Origin: Bacteroidaceae bacterium
Lineage (GTDB): Bacteria > Bacteroidota > Bacteroidia > Bacteroidales > Bacteroidaceae
NCBI GenBank assembly: GCA_017428785.1
Contig: JAFRQD010000010.1
Location: forward strand, 1-41,288
Direction: 5' to 3'
Length of the DNA stretch: 41,288 bases
The position numbers and the translations under genes were made by a program. The notes beneath the pieces are model-generated. The model was given only the letters and a program-made list of their open reading frames with translations, did no database searches and was not told the DNA's origin. Positions 1-9,600 of the stretch are shown here, one piece after another; position 1 is the first letter of the stretch; each line of letters begins with the position of its first letter.

Positions 1-108
1 CTGAGTAACAACACAAGGACCCAATTCGATAACAGTGCATGGTACATTCTTACCCTCGGCACTGAAAACGGAAGTCATTCCGATTTTCTTTCCTAATAAT
101 CCTGGCAT
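1..108 (-). CDS. rplC: 50S ribosomal protein L3, N-terminal fragment
   Basis: The first 36 codons of ribosomal protein L3 are visible; the rest lies beyond the left edge of the window. The reading begins [15 protein letters not shown] and continues into CTVIELGPC, the conserved L3 amino terminus (seen). L3 is a 23S rRNA-binding protein of the large subunit near the peptidyl-transferase centre (known). The start is the ATG at 106-108, 33 nt after the rpsJ stop on the same strand. This fits the usual S10-operon order rpsJ-rplC and co-transcription with the genes to its right. Confidence 0.93.
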   Translation of the reverse strand, partial: MPGLLGKKIGMTSVFSAEGKNVPCTVIELGPCVVTQ

Positions 109-141
109 TTCTGTTGTTATAAATTAATAAATAATGTGGTA

Positions 142-447
142 TTACACCTTAATCTCTACTTCTACGCCGCTGGGAAGCTCAAGCTTCATGAGGGCGTCGA
201 TAGTCTTTTCGCTGGAGCTGTGGATGTCAACGAGACGCTTGTAGCTGTTCAGCTCGAACTGCTCGCGGCTCTTCTTGTTGACGAATGTAGAGCGGTTGAC
301 GGTGAAGATTCTCTTGCGTGTGGGCAGGGGAATCGGTCCGCTTACTACAGCACCTGTTTCCTTTACAGTCTTGACAATCCTCTCTGCGGACTTGTCGACC
401 AGATTGTGGTCGTAAGACTTCAGTTTGATTCTAATCTTTGGACTCAT
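142..447 (-). CDS. rpsJ: 30S ribosomal protein S10
   Basis: This is a 101-residue protein of normal S10 length, starting [15 protein letters not shown] and containing the conserved GPIPLPTRK loop near residue 40. S10 is part of the 30S head and in many bacteria also acts in NusB-dependent antitermination (known). It lies between fusA (96 nt upstream) and rplC (33 nt downstream), all on the minus strand. That is the Bacteroidetes-style continuation of the str operon into the S10 operon without tuf in between. The gap to fusA holds a 9-bp inverted repeat, listed separately. Confidence 0.97.
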   Translation of the reverse strand: MSPKIRIKLKSYDHNLVDKSAERIVKTVKETGAVVSGPIPLPTRKRIFTVNRSTFVNKKSREQFELNSYKRLVDIHSSSEKTIDALMKLELPSGVEVEIKV

Positions 448-482
448 TTCTTTAACTATTATATATATTAATAATGTATAGG

Positions 483-532
483 GGATAGGGTATCATCCAC
501 AAAGAGTCATATGCTTGCAGGTGACCCTATCC
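483..532. repeat. 9-bp inverted repeat between fusA and rpsJ
   Basis: GGATAGGGT at 483-491 pairs perfectly with ACCCTATCC at 524-532 across a 32-nt loop. The repeat begins 12 nt beyond the fusA stop codon. No T-run follows on the minus strand, so it is not a standard intrinsic terminator. It could be an RNA processing or attenuation hairpin in the fusA-rpsJ spacer, but the long loop makes this uncertain. Confidence 0.45.
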
Positions 533-543
533 TTCTTTTCTTG

Positions 544-2661
544 TTATACCAGATCTACGCGACCTCCCATTTCTTCGAGTACACTCTTAGCGATACCTGC
601 GCTCACGGGTGCGTGGTGGTCGTAGGTCATTGAACTGGTAGCGCGACCTGAGGTGATGGTACGCAGAGCGGTAACATAGCCGAACATCTCTGCGAGAGGA
701 ACCATTGCCTTCACGAGGCGGGCGCCGGTGCGAGTGGAATCCATTCCCTCCACCTGTCCGCGACGCTTGTTGAGGTCGCCGATTACGTCACCCATGTTCT
801 CTTCCGGAGTAACGACTTCCAGTTTCATCATGGGCTCCATGAGTACGGGCTTTGCCTTAGCGCAGCATGCCTTGTATGCCATCTGAGCAGCGAGCTCGAA
901 CGAGAGCTGGTCAGAGTCAACGGGATGGAAGCTGCCATCCACGAGCTCCACCTTCAGGCTGTCCATGGGGAAGCCGCCGAGCACGCCATTCTTCATGGCA
1001 GCCTCGAAGCCCTTCTGAACGCTGGGGATGAACTCCTTGGGGATATTGCCGCCGGTCACGCTGTTGATGAACTGCAGACCTCCCTGAGTGAAGTCTGGAT
1101 CAACGGGACCTACGTTCACGATGATGTCGGCGAACTTACCGCGACCACCGGACTGCTTCTTGTAAACCTCGCGGTGATTGACAGTCGTTGTGATGGCTTC
1201 CTTGTAGTTCACCTGGGGCTTGCCCTGGTTGCACTCCACCTTGAACTCGCGCTTCAGGCGGTCGATGATGATGTCGAGGTGCAGCTCGCCCATACCGCTG
1301 ATGACGGTCTGACCGCTCTGCTCGTCTGTGCGAACAGTGAAGGTCGGGTCTTCTTCGGCAAGTTTTGCAAGTCCGTTGCTGAGCTTGTCGAGGTCTTTCT
1401 GGGTCTTGGGCTCGACGGCGATGCCGATAACGGGATCGGGGAAGTCCATGGACTCGAGCGTGATGGGTGCATTCTCGTCGGTGAGTGTATCACCGGTGTG
1501 AATGTCCTTGAAGCCTACACCTGCGCCGATATCGCCTGCGCTGATTTCGTCGACGGGGTTCTGGTGGTTGGAGTGCATCTGGAAGAGGCGGCTCACGCGC
1601 TCTTTCTTGCCACTGCGAACGTTGTAGATGTAAGAGCCAGCCTGCACCTTACCGCTATAGACGCGGAAGAAGGTCAGACGGCCTACATACGGGTCGGTTG
1701 CAATCTTGAACGCAAGGGCTGCAGTCTTCTCGTCCTCGCTGGGCTGACGTGTCTCCGTCTCGCCTGTCTCGGGGTTGACGCCCTCGATGGCAGGAGTGTC
1801 CAGAGGAGAGGGAAGGAACATGCAGACATAGTCGAGCAGTGTCTGCACACCCTTGTTCTTGAACGAAGAGCCGCAAGTCATGGGCACGATGTTGAGAGCG
1901 AGGGTTCCCTTACGGATAGCAGCGATGATTTCCTCTGTTGTTACAGAGTCGGGGTCCTCGAAGTACTTCTCCATGAGAGCCTCGTCCTGTTCAGCAGCTG
2001 CCTCCACGAGCTTAGCGCGCCATTCGTCGCACTCATCCTTCATGTCGGCTGGAATATCCTCGACGTCGTACTCGGCACCCATCGTCTCGTCGTGCCACAG
2101 GATGGCTTTCATCCTGAGGAGGTCGACGATGCCCTTGAAGTTCTCTTCAGCACCGATAGGGAGTGCCACAACAACAGGATTTGCACCCAGGACTTCCCTC
2201 ATCTGGCGTACAACCTCGAAGAAGTCGGCACCGGAGCGGTCCATCTTGTTGACGTAACCCATACGAGGCACGTTGTACTTATCGGCCTGACGCCAAACGG
2301 TCTCGGACTGGGGCTCAACGCCGCCCACTGCACAGTAGGTGGCCACGGCTCCGTCGAGCACGCGCAGTGAACGCTCCACTTCAGCAGTGAAGTCCACGTG
2401 TCCCGGAGTGTCGATCAGGTTGAACTTGTACTTGTTGCCGCCATAGTTCCAGTATGCTGTGGTAGCAGCGGAGGTAATCGTGATGCCACGCTCCTGCTCC
2501 TGTTCCATCCAGTCCATAGTGGCACCGCCTTCGTGCACCTCGCCTATCTTGTGGGTCTTGCCCGTGTAGAAGAGGATACGCTCGGAGGTAGTTGTTTTGC
2601 CGGCATCAATATGGGCCATGATACCGAAGTTACGCGTCAAATGTAAATCTTGCTTTGCCAT
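544..2661 (-). CDS. fusA: Translation elongation factor G
   Basis: This 705-residue GTPase drives ribosomal translocation and, with RRF, ribosome recycling. The G1 P-loop AHIDAGKTT lies near residues 16-24. The G2/switch region contains [10 protein letters not shown]3 is DTPGHVDF and G4 is NKMD. The C-terminal half has the expected domains II-V, including [20 protein letters not shown] and a closing region with [14 protein letters not shown]. The length matches bacterial EF-G. The next genes are rpsG upstream and rpsJ downstream on the same strand, so expression is probably from the str promoter upstream of rpsL. No second copy is seen in the window. Confidence 0.98.
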   Translation of the reverse strand: MAKQDLHLTRNFGIMAHIDAGKTTTSERILFYTGKTHKIGEVHEGGATMDWMEQEQERGITITSAATTAYWNYGGNKYKFNLIDTPGHVDFTAEVERSLRVLDGAVATYCAVGGVEPQSETVWRQADKYNVPRMGYVNKMDRSGADFFEVVRQMREVLGANPVVVALPIGAEENFKGIVDLLRMKAILWHDETMGAEYDVEDIPADMKDECDEWRAKLVEAAAEQDEALMEKYFEDPDSVTTEEIIAAIRKGTLALNIVPMTCGSSFKNKGVQTLLDYVCMFLPSPLDTPAIEGVNPETGETETRQPSEDEKTAALAFKIATDPYVGRLTFFRVYSGKVQAGSYIYNVRSGKKERVSRLFQMHSNHQNPVDEISAGDIGAGVGFKDIHTGDTLTDENAPITLESMDFPDPVIGIAVEPKTQKDLDKLSNGLAKLAEEDPTFTVRTDEQSGQTVISGMGELHLDIIIDRLKREFKVECNQGKPQVNYKEAITTTVNHREVYKKQSGGRGKFADIIVNVGPVDPDFTQGGLQFINSVTGGNIPKEFIPSVQKGFEAAMKNGVLGGFPMDSLKVELVDGSFHPVDSDQLSFELAAQMAYKACCAKAKPVLMEPMMKLEVVTPEENMGDVIGDLNKRRGQVEGMDSTRTGARLVKAMVPLAEMFGYVTALRTITSGRATSSMTYDHHAPVSAGIAKSVLEEMGGRVDLV

Positions 2662-2727
2662 TCTTTCTTTTTAATCCAAACAATCTAAATGAGAACTAAT
2701 CGTTTGAAGTAAATAGTCATTTAGTTA

Positions 2728-3204
2728 TTAGAAGCGGAAGTGAGCGAATGCACGGTTAGCTTCGGCCATACGATGCATATCTTCTTTGCGCTTGAATGCG
2801 CCGCCCTGCTCATTGTAGGCGTCCATGATTTCGGCAGCGAGCTTGTCGGCCATTGTCTTGCCACCGCGCTTGCGAGCGAACTGGATCATGTTCTTCATGC
2901 AGATGCTCTCCTTGCGGTCGGGGCGGATCTCAGTAGGAACCTGGAATGTGGCACCACCGATACGGCGGCTCTTTACTTCGACCTGAGGAGTGATCTTGTC
3001 GAGGGCTTCCTTCCAAATGGTGAGAGAGTCCTTCTCCTCGTTGGCCATCTTGGTCTTCACAATCTCGAGAGCATTGTAGAAGATCTCGTACGAAATGCTC
3101 TTCTTGCCGTCATACATCAGGTGGTTGACGAACTTAGACACCTTCACGTCGCCGAATACGGGATCGGGAAGGATGATTCTTTTCTTTGGTTTAGCTTTAC
3201 GCAT
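2728..3204 (-). CDS. rpsG: 30S ribosomal protein S7
   Basis: This 158-residue protein begins [19 protein letters not shown] and contains the S7 signatures [13 protein letters not shown] and [16 protein letters not shown]7 nucleates assembly of the 30S head by binding the 3' domain of 16S rRNA (known). It is the second gene of the str cluster, 96 nt after rpsL and 66 nt before fusA. S7 represses the str operon translationally in E. coli; I see no obvious equivalent operator in these spacers. Confidence 0.97.
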   Translation of the reverse strand: MRKAKPKKRIILPDPVFGDVKVSKFVNHLMYDGKKSISYEIFYNALEIVKTKMANEEKDSLTIWKEALDKITPQVEVKSRRIGGATFQVPTEIRPDRKESICMKNMIQFARKRGGKTMADKLAAEIMDAYNEQGGAFKRKEDMHRMAEANRAFAHFRF

Positions 3205-3300
3205 TGTTTTGTTTGTTTTTGTTCAGGGTTGTCTTTCCTGGTCTTCAACGTTCCCTCCGGAACATTTACTCAACCTTACTTACAAGCCAAAACGGGTTAA

Positions 3301-3678
3301 TTACTTTTGTTTGGGACGCTTTGCTCCGTACTTGGAACGACGCTGGGTGCGACCTGCTACGCCAGCGGTGTCGAGCGTACCGCGAACGATGTGATAACGT
3401 ACACCGGGGAGATCCTTCACCCTGCCGCCGCGAACCAGCACGATGCTGTGCTCCTGCAGATTGTGACCCTCGCCGGGAATGTAGCTGTTCACTTCTTTTG
3501 AGTTTGTTAAACGCACGCGTGCGACCTTGCGCATCGCGGAATTAGGCTTTTTAGGTGTTGTGGTGTAAACACGAACACAGACGCCACGACGCTGAGGACA
3601 GTTGTCCAGAGCGGGGCTCTTGCTCTTGTCTACCAACACCGTACGGCCTTTTCTGACCAATTGTTGAATTGTAGGCAT
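3301..3678 (-). CDS. rpsL: 30S ribosomal protein S12
   Basis: This 125-residue decoding-centre protein is the first gene of the str operon. It shows [20 protein letters not shown], the conserved loop that carries the streptomycin-related lysine, here in its usual KPNSA context, and [10 protein letters not shown] followed by [14 protein letters not shown]. The start ATG at 3676-3678 gives the typical [12 protein letters not shown] amino terminus. A Bacteroidetes-type promoter lies about 80 nt upstream. Confidence 0.98.
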   Translation of the reverse strand: MPTIQQLVRKGRTVLVDKSKSPALDNCPQRRGVCVRVYTTTPKKPNSAMRKVARVRLTNSKEVNSYIPGEGHNLQEHSIVLVRGGRVKDLPGVRYHIVRGTLDTAGVAGRTQRRSKYGAKRPKQK

Positions 3679-3760
3679 TGTTTTGTTGTTTTAAATTATA
3701 TATATTATGTATTATTATCTATAATGTATAGAATCGCACCCATTGGGGGCATTCGGGGTG

Positions 3761-3791
3761 CAAAGGTACGACTTTTTATTTAAATGGCAAT
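3761..3791 (-). promoter_or_regulatory. Promoter of the str operon (rpsL)
   Basis: On the minus strand the -7 element TACCTTTG occupies 3768-3761. A near-consensus -33 element (ATTG against TTTG) lies at 3791-3788, 19 nt upstream. This fits the Bacteroidetes TTTG/TAnnTTTG promoter. Transcription should begin near 3754, giving a leader of roughly 75 nt before rpsL. Confidence 0.7.
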
Positions 3792-4133
3792 CCCTCACAT
3801 CTCGAAAAAGGCCCTAAATGCGCCTAAAAACTGCACTTTTAAGATAATTTAACAGTTTGGGGCGCTTTTTAAGTACATTTCGCGTGCTTTTACGGTTATT
3901 ATCCTCTTCAAGAAAAACGGATGAAGAAGGGAGTGAAAAACAACCGCGCCTACAAGAAAGATTATTTCCTGCTCCTGCATATATCACCGCCCCTCGTTTA
4001 TATCTTGATACGCAAGCTGCGTATGCAGAAATGCAATTTGCGTACGAGCATCTGCAACTTGCGTTTCCGGAGACGCAAGCTGCGTTTCCAGAACATCATG
4101 TGCCGGAGAGGGAAATCCCTGACTCAGAAAGGT
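3792..4133. other. Intergenic region between dsbD 3' end and str promoter
   Basis: This stretch has no convincing gene. The left part is AT-rich and lies upstream of the str promoter. The right part holds the four-unit 21-bp repeat (4010-4093) and a short hairpin, AGGGA-AAT-TCCCT, near 4109-4121. An open frame runs through the repeats on the plus strand only because a 21-bp period keeps phase; its translation is a degenerate heptad series and I do not regard it as a protein. Confidence 0.6.
4010..4093. repeat. Four-unit 21-bp palindromic-core repeat, copy 1
   Basis: Four consecutive 21-bp units occupy 4010-4030, 4031-4051, 4052-4072 and 4073-4093. Each carries a near-palindromic core of the form ACGCAAGCTGCGT, with unit variants CAATTTGCG and CAACTTGCG, and then a diverged spacer ending mostly in GAA. 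The array ends 40 nt beyond the dsbD stop codon. A second four-unit array with the same period and core is at 39535-39618, also just beyond the 3' end of a minus-strand gene. Confidence 0.85.
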
Positions 4134-6212
4134 TTATTTCCGGTAGTTCTGAAGACCTTTTTCGAGAAAGGCTCGATAAGCTGCCACATCCTCATTATAG
4201 GAGTACGAGCCTGTGAGGGGATGTCCGGCGTTGTCAATCAGGACATAGAAGGGCTGGGCATTGGCGCCGAACTTGCTGCGCTGCAGGTAGCTCCAGCGGT
4301 CGCCAACGGTGCGGAGCGTGACGGCGGAGCCATTTTCCTGCACCGTAACCTTCTCTGGCAGAGGCGTTTTCTCGTCGACATAGAGTGTGATGAGCACATA
4401 CTCCTCTCTCATGAGGTCAGCCACTTGCGGGTCTGTCCACACGGCCGCCTCCATCTTACGGCAGTTGACGCAGCCGTAGCCGGTAAAGTCGAGCATCACC
4501 GGCATTCCGTGAGCCTTGGCGTAGGCCATTCCCTCGTCGTAGTCGTTGAATCGTGCCTCCACCGAAGCGTCTCCGAGCCGGAAGTCCTGCGTGCTCATCG
4601 GAGGAGCGAAAGCGCTGACCGCCTTACAGGGAGCGCCCCAAAGCCCGGGCACCATATAGAGGGCGAAGCCAAAGGCGGCAAGGGCCATGAAGAAGCGAAT
4701 CACGCTGGTTCGCGGCCTTTGGACAACCTCGCCCATCTCGTCGTACTCGTCCTCGTCGTGCGGGAAGCGTATCCAGCCAATGAGATAAGCGCCCATCAGG
4801 GCAAAGATGACGATCCACAGGCAGAGGAAGACTTCCCTGTCCATCAGGTGCCAGCCGTAAGCGAGGTCGGCCACGCTGAAGAACTTCAAGGCAAAGGCTA
4901 TCTCGAGCAGGCCGAGGCAGACCTTGATGCAGTTCATCCAATTGCCGCTCTTGGGCATCTGCTTGAGCCAAGCAGGGAAGAGAGCGAAGAGGGTGAAGGG
5001 CAGAGCGAGAGCCAGGGCAAAGCCCAGCATGCCTATGGTCGGTGCGAGGAGGGAGCCGGTTGTGCTGACCTCGACGAGCAGGAAGCCGATAATGGGGCCT
5101 GTGCATGAGAAGCTGACCAGGCTCAGGGTGAAGGCCATGAGGAAGATGCTCAGCAGGCCTGTCGTGCTGCTCGACTTCTTATCCACAGCGTTTGTCCAGC
5201 TGCTGGGAAGCGTTATCTCGAAGCCTCCGAGGAAACTTGCGCCAAAGACGAGGAGCATGAGGCAGAAGAAGATGTTGAAGACGGCGTTCGTGCTGAGCGC
5301 ATTCAGGGCGCTGGCTCCGAAGATGAGGGTCACGAGAAGCCCCAACAGGACGTAGATGACGACGATACTGATGCCGTAGGTGATGGCGTCGCGGATGCCT
5401 TTCCTCTTGTCCTCGGAGCGTTTAAGGAAGAAGCTGACCGTCATGGGAATGATGGGCCAGACGCAAGGCGTGAGCAGGGCGATGAGTCCGCCGAGGAGGC
5501 CCAGCAGGAAGATGCTCCAAAGCCCTCCTGCAGACCCTCCCCTGCCCTCCCTTAAAGGGAGGGAGGAAGATGCTTCCTCGAAGGCTTTCAGCTCGTCCAC
5601 GACAGGTGACCACAAAGCCCCCTCCAAATCTCCCCTTGGGGAGACTTCCTTCGTCGAGTTCTCGTCTGAAGGAGAGATAGCGATGGAAGCCGTATCTGTA
5701 GCAATAACAGGTTCAGAAGCAACTTTGTCCTCCCCCTTTAAGGGGGAGTTAGAGAGGGCCTTCTCCCCCTTGAAACGGAACTCCACATCGGTTGGCGGGA
5801 TGCAGTTCTCGTCGTTGCAGGCGCCATAAGTCAGGTAGCCTGCCACTTCGTACTCGGGCTCGGTGATGATGAAGCGCTGGACGAACGAGGCCGCTCCCTC
5901 CATATAGCTGACCTCCATGCCGAACATCTCGTCCATCTTCTTCTGCACTTTGCCGGTGGCACGCAGCTTGCCGTCGGGCTTCACACCCTTCTGCGTCTCC
6001 AGAGTCAGCTCGGCCCGAGTGGGACCGCCATCAGCTATGTCTGTGCCATAAACATGCCAGCCGGCAGCGATTGTGCCTTGGAAGATGACCTCCAAGACAT
6101 CGTCGGCAACCTTCTTCTGCGTGGCAGAGAAGGTGACAGGATTCTGGAACTGGGCCAATGCCTCAGCCCCTACAAATATAAATAATGTAAGGAGGAATGA
6201 GATGCGCTTCAT
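4134..6212 (-). CDS. dsbD: Thiol:disulfide interchange protein DsbD family
   Basis: This 692-residue membrane protein should pass electrons from cytoplasmic thioredoxin to periplasmic thiol oxidoreductases. The order is: signal peptide (residues 1-22, MKRISFLLTLFIFVG), an N-terminal DsbD-alpha domain with cysteines 132 and 137 in ACNDENCIPP, a central eight-helix CcdA-like domain with the redox cysteines in TPCVWPIIP and SFSCTGPII, and a thioredoxin-like C-terminal domain with CVNC at 581-584. The start at 6212 is preferred over an upstream in-frame ATG because a promoter lies at 6239-6269, inside the longer frame. The linker at about residues 145-225 is encoded by DNA containing three CTCCCC-type palindromes and is probably an in-frame repeat insertion. 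Confidence 0.9.
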   Translation of the reverse strand: MKRISFLLTLFIFVGAEALAQFQNPVTFSATQKKVADDVLEVIFQGTIAAGWHVYGTDIADGGPTRAELTLETQKGVKPDGKLRATGKVQKKMDEMFGMEVSYMEGAASFVQRFIITEPEYEVAGYLTYGACNDENCIPPTDVEFRFKGEKALSNSPLKGEDKVASEPVIATDTASIAISPSDENSTKEVSPRGDLEGALWSPVVDELKAFEEASSSLPLREGRGGSAGGLWSIFLLGLLGGLIALLTPCVWPIIPMTVSFFLKRSEDKRKGIRDAITYGISIVVIYVLLGLLVTLIFGASALNALSTNAVFNIFFCLMLLVFGASFLGGFEITLPSSWTNAVDKKSSSTTGLLSIFLMAFTLSLVSFSCTGPIIGFLLVEVSTTGSLLAPTIGMLGFALALALPFTLFALFPAWLKQMPKSGNWMNCIKVCLGLLEIAFALKFFSVADLAYGWHLMDREVFLCLWIVIFALMGAYLIGWIRFPHDEDEYDEMGEVVQRPRTSVIRFFMALAAFGFALYMVPGLWGAPCKAVSAFAPPMSTQDFRLGDASVEARFNDYDEGMAYAKAHGMPVMLDFTGYGCVNCRKMEAAVWTDPQVADLMREEYVLITLYVDEKTPLPEKVTVQENGSAVTLRTVGDRWSYLQRSKFGANAQPFYVLIDNAGHPLTGSYSYNEDVAAYRAFLEKGLQNYRK
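5545..5748. repeat. Cluster of three CTCCCC/GGGGAG palindromes inside dsbD
   Basis: Three short palindromes lie within the coding sequence: CCCTCCC/GGGAGGG at 5545-5563, TCTCCCCTTGGGGAGA at 5629-5644, and CTCCCCC/GGGGGAG at 5730-5748. All are in frame and code for the proline-, serine- and glutamate-rich linker between the periplasmic N-domain and the membrane domain (SPLKGE, SPRGDLEGA, SLPLREGRGG). The same type of palindrome occurs in the helicase gene and in several intergenic spots of the window. Confidence 0.8.
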
Positions 6213-6238
6213 CTGATTGGGTGTTTTGTTTTGGTGTG

Positions 6239-6269
6239 CAAAGTTACGAATAAGCAAGAACAATACAAA
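6239..6269 (-). promoter_or_regulatory. Promoter of dsbD
   Basis: The minus strand has TAACTTTG at 6246-6239 as the -7 element and TTTG at 6269-6266 as the -33 element, separated by 19 nt. The predicted start of transcription is just upstream of the ATG at 6212. This supports 6212 as the true start of dsbD. Confidence 0.75.
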
Positions 6270-6384
6270 AGAAAAAGCCAAGTTTTTTCTTATTATTGCC
6301 GAGCGAGAGAAACTTCGGCCGCAGGTCAAACACACGGCAAAGGTCGCACTCCGGCAAGCGAAACGCATCAAAAACAGACACACC

Positions 6385-6450
6385 ATGTTTCGAAACATAA
6401 CACGTGATGTCGGTCAATTTAACACGTGATATTTTGCATTTTAACACGCT
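6385..6450. promoter_or_regulatory. Operator-like region: palindrome plus three direct repeats at 22-bp spacing
   Basis: A perfect 14-bp palindrome, ATGTTTCGAAACAT, lies at 6385-6398. It is followed by AACACGTGAT at 6399-6408, AACACGTGAT at 6421-6430 and AACACGCT at 6443-6450. The three AACACG starts are exactly 22 bp apart, about two helical turns, and lie 70-120 bp upstream of the -33 box of the large LamG gene. This arrangement suits a regulator bound on one face of the DNA. No regulator gene is recognised next to it. Confidence 0.6.
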
Positions 6451-6517
6451 TAGATTGTCAACTATATACACTATGTTTGCCCACAAAAAAAAATTGGCAG
6501 AAAATTATTCTTTTTTC

Positions 6518-6549
6518 TTTGAAAAAAAGAAAAAAAAAAGGTAAATTTG
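6518..6549 (+). promoter_or_regulatory. Consensus promoter of the 1513-aa LamG/GLUG gene
   Basis: TTTG at 6518-6521, 20 nt of nearly pure A/G, then TAAATTTG at 6542-6549 gives a full match to the Bacteroidetes -33/-7 consensus. The surrounding A- and T-tracts (6484-6540) could add curvature. The leader to the ATG at 6622 is about 65 nt. Confidence 0.8.
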
Positions 6550-6621
6550 CGGCGGCTAACAAAGGAAAAGAGTCTGATTCGTTATAATACATATTCATTA
6601 ACCCCCCAAAACAACACTATT

Positions 6622-9600
6622 ATGAAAAAAGGACTACTCTTCACACTCCTGCTTGCTTTATTTGGTTTGGTAGGAGGAAGTTTGACAGTAAAGGCTCAGA
6701 CACCTGAACCTACTGCCAAGTGGACATTCGACAACGCCGAGGACCTGATGGCTCCCGCGGTTGGCAATTTAGCCATGACACCCTGTCTGATACCGGAAGA
6801 CAAGACTAACCCGAAGTTTGTCACGCCCACAGACATCGCCACTGCCGGTATCGTCAGGGCAGACGATGAGGAAAAAGGCATCACGGCTATCTATGTGCCC
6901 AGAACCAGCGCATTGAAGGTGCCGCGTGCTGAAGATGCAGAGGAATCTACGACCTACACCATACTCATGGACATTATGGTGCCCAGTGCACAAACCTGGG
7001 TCGGCTTGCTCCAGATGGACGAAAATAACCAAAACGACGGAGACCTCTTTATAAATAATCATAAGGTAGGAATCGCCTCACTGGGAGCCTATGCCGGCAA
7101 CATCGAGGACGGGAAATGGCATCGCATCGTGTTCACCTACAACACAGACTACGAAAGCGGCCAAGGCAGACTCTACTTGGACGGCAAGAAGATTAGGGAA
7201 GGCGGAGAAAACGCACGCCACATCATGCAGCCCTTCGGCTTCTATCTGCTCTGTGACGAAGACGGCGAAGTGAACGACGCATACGTGTCGCAAGTCGCCT
7301 ACTGGGAAACACCGCTTACCGACGAAGAGGTGGCAGAACTGGGTAACGCCATGCCTGCCCATGAACACAACTTCGTCGACTTCTTCTGCACCACATGCGG
7401 CGCCTTCCAGGACGACTACCTGACGCCCAACACCGACGGCTTCTATGAGATTGGCTCAGCAAAGGACCTCTCATGGTTCGAGCTAAAGGTGAACTTGGGC
7501 GAACTTACCGCCAACGCCATCCTCACCGCCGACATCGACTTCGCAGACCTCATGCCAGAAGATGCAAACCCAGATGGGACAGAGATTGACTGGACGCCCA
7601 TCGGCGACTGGGGGCAGTTCAGAGGCACAAGCAACGCTGGCTACCAAGGACACTTCGATGGACAGGGACACACCATCAAGAACCTCAACACAACCTCCAA
7701 GAAGAACTGGTTCGGACTGTTCGGCGTCATCTCGTCAAACTGCATCATCGAGAACTTCGACATCTACGGAACGTATAACATCAGAACTACATATGCAGGC
7801 GGCGTGGCAGCATACTCCCGCGACATCAACCCAACAATCCGCAACGTCCACAGCTTTGTGAACATCAACAACACAAGCGCTGGCGGCAGACAGGGAGGCA
7901 TCCTTGGTGCAGCAATGGTCGACAATGCAAACTATAAGACCACCATCGAGAACTGCATCTACTCCGGCACGCTCGACGGCAACGATGCTGGCGACAGCGG
8001 CAACTACGGCGGCATACTGGGCTATGCCAACAGCAATGTCAACAACATCGTTGTCATCAGCAACTGTCTGTTCGACGGCAAGGTCGTCAACCTCAACGAG
8101 AATCCCGGCGGCTGCACCTTTGGCGGTATCGTCGGTTACTGCAACTCCGCAACAATGAACGTCCAAGGCTGCCTGTCCATCGGCACAGTCAGCGCTGCTG
8201 AGAAGAAGTTCGGCCAACTCTTCGGAGCCCTCAATGGCAACAACACTACCATTACCAACTGCTGCTATCTCGGCGAGTTTGCCAACGGCACAGGCGGTGT
8301 CGGCACAGCAAACGGCGACACACCGGTCTCGGTTGATGAAAGCCAACTTAAAAGCGGCGAGGCCTGCTGGCTGCTGAACGGAGAGACATTCGTCAATCCG
8401 GCATGGCATCAGGTTCTCGGTGAACAGGACTGTCCTCTGCCCTACGGCGAAGGCGTTGTCTACCGGACTGTTGATGGCTATGACATGATTGACTTTGACA
8501 ATTTCGCCGGCTTCCTCAGTGCTGTCCTTGCAGCAGAGACAGCCTACGTCGAAGACGAAGAGCTGGTTGCCTACAATGTATATGTTGATGCATACAAGGC
8601 AACGCTCCAGACTTGGGAAGGCCTCTCGTCGTTCGAAGAACTCTACGAGGCTTACGAGGCCGCTGCCGAGCAGAGGAACGCCCTCAAGGCATCCGCTGCC
8701 AAGTACGCAGAGTACAAGGAGGCTTGCGAAGCCGCTGCCGCTTACATCGAGGAGAACCATCTTGCAGGCGAGAAGACAGACATCCTGCTTGATTACCTTG
8801 AGGACAGCGACATTGAGCCTGGAAGCGAGGTTTATCCCAACGGAGGCTATCCCTACATCATGGCGCACGGCAACCTCGACAACGACGGCATCGACGCTGA
8901 GATTGCATTCGTGAGCAACATGCTCGACATAGCCATTGCTTCCGACGGTATCGCATCGGGCGACGACGTCTCACGCTTCTTCACCAACCTGTCCTTCGCC
9001 GATGGCTTTGAGGGCTGGACGACAGAGAACGACAAGGATGTCAAGCTTGCAACAGGTGGTGTTACTCAAGTGATGCCCCTCGTACACGGATACGGCAAGG
9101 GAGCGTTCAGTGTCTCACAGACTGCCACAGGCCTGCCGAACGGCATCTACATGACTAAGACAAACGCCTTGTTCAGCACAAACGACAACATCAACTTGAG
9201 TTTCTACGCAGGACAGGTCTTCATAAACAACACCGTGAACTATGTCATGGCTCCAGGCGAAGACCTCCTTCCCGAGGACGAAGCGGAGGAAGGCGTCAAC
9301 TATCTGTCCAGCCAGTACCTACTATACGACGGACAGCTCGGCACAGGCTATGTGCCCGTTTCCAGAAACGGCTGCTCATATGCATTCAGCACCGGTCGCT
9401 ACAAGAACTACTGTGCAGCGGAAGTTACTGACGGCTCGCTGACCGTAGGCGTTCGCGCCCTCGGCACCGGCTTGGCATTAGACTGGTTACCATTCAACGG
9501 CATGGAAGTCATCTATCTCGGCACGCCAGACGAAGCCAACTCATATCTCACGGATGTGCTCAAAGCATACTGCGACCGCGCTCAGGTTATCTTGGACTCC

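Noticed and set aside
925-2370. Long open frame (481 codons) on the plus strand opposite fusA
   Set aside because: fusA is certain on the other strand; the composition is that of an antisense shadow of a codon-biased gene, and no motif is recognisable.
3736-3761. GCACCC/GGGTGC hairpin in front of rpsL as an autogenous control site
   Set aside because: It overlaps the -7 element and the predicted transcription start, so most of it would not be in the mRNA.
3857-4216. 119-codon frame across the 21-bp repeats
   Set aside because: Its heptad-like sequence is only the 21-bp DNA repeat read in phase; it also overlaps the end of dsbD.
6244-6486. 80-codon minus-strand frame upstream of dsbD
   Set aside because: It overlaps the dsbD promoter and the operator-like repeats, with no recognisable protein features.
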